A stretch of 64,000 nucleotides of DNA from Brachionus manjavacas. Taxonomy: Eukaryota > Rotifera > Eurotatoria > Ploima > Brachionidae. Shown in pieces: positions 63,815 through 64,000 of this stretch. The stretch is taken from NCBI GenBank assembly GCA_019054805.1, contig JAHQIY010000001.1, positions 10,058,501-10,122,500 of the forward strand. The letters run 5' to 3'. The notes under the pieces are model-generated. The model made no database searches. It was not told where the DNA came from and saw only the letters and a program-made list of their open reading frames with translations. A program made the position numbers and the translations under genes. Each line of letters begins with the position of its first letter. Positions within the stretch are counted from its first letter, which is position 1.

Positions 63815-64000
63815 ATGAGCATGAAGTTGTCTCTGAAGAAACTAAACAAACGAAAATTTATTGAAAATTTAGAAAACACCTTTTCACAGGAATCGAAAGC
63901 TTACTTTGAGTCTAAATCATTTCTAAGTCCTTTCTATTATATATCTAGTGTTAAACACAATAAAAAGCACAAAAAAAAATTTATTTTTTTCCTGAGAATC
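63815..64000 (+). CDS. Unidentified open reading frame running off the window
   Basis: From ATG at 63815 the frame stays open to the end of the window (62 codons), beginning MSMKLSLKKLNKRKFIENL and rich in lysine, serine and phenylalanine. I do not recognise it. Its length without a stop in such AT-rich DNA is mild support for a first exon. A downstream splice site cannot be judged. Confidence 0.35.
   Translation, partial: MSMKLSLKKLNKRKFIENLENTFSQESKAYFESKSFLSPFYYISSVKHNKKHKKKFIFFLRI

Overview
This is an AT-rich animal (metazoan) nuclear contig. Genes are split by very small GT-AG introns, mostly 43-70 nt. The markers are unambiguous: a Hox3 homeobox gene, a U2 snRNA, an axonemal dynein docking protein, and HDAC6, GBE1, ATG13 and RPA1 homologues. 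High AT content, tiny introns, CR1/L2-like LINEs and a stand-alone Hox3 fit a small lophotrochozoan genome, possibly a monogonont rotifer of the Brachionus type. That placement is inference from gene style only. All exon models below were built by hand from splice sites, reading phase and remembered family sequence.

Layout. 0-7 kb: 3' end of a GH65/PGGHG-like glucosidase (+), UQCRB (-), a 5'-truncated LINE, and ODAD3/CCDC151 (+). 7-21.6 kb: a gene-poor domain holding only Hox3 (13.45-15.25 kb), with a recognisable core promoter and decayed LINE pieces. 21.6-24.6 kb: RPA1 (-). 25.6-43.8 kb: two HDAC6-like genes on the + strand, separated by a U2 snRNA (-) and PNPO (-). 44.2-46.6 kb: GBE1 (+), convergent with an FLN-NHL (TRIM2/3-like) gene (-, 46.8-49.6 kb). 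49.6-59.5 kb: about 10 kb without a gene I can support. 59.5-62.5 kb: ATG13 (+). The end holds a 0.4-kb inverted-repeat DNA element and the start of an unidentified reading frame.

The most unusual feature is the HDAC6 pair. Copy A (25588-29222) has an eroded first deacetylase domain, an intact second one and the ubiquitin-binding ZnF-UBP. Copy B (36006-43832) has an intact first domain, an eroded second one and no ZnF-UBP. The two copies therefore divide the modules of one ancestral tandem-domain HDAC6. Copy B also carries two tandem 60-nt, phase-0 versions of the exon encoding a zinc-ligand aspartate, separated by a 37-nt intron. This looks like a mutually exclusive exon pair inside the active site.

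The large introns of copy B are transposon traps. One holds a LINE inside an inverted repeat. The other holds a foldback element and a TTAA-flanked piggyBac relic that itself contains a tRNA-derived SINE.
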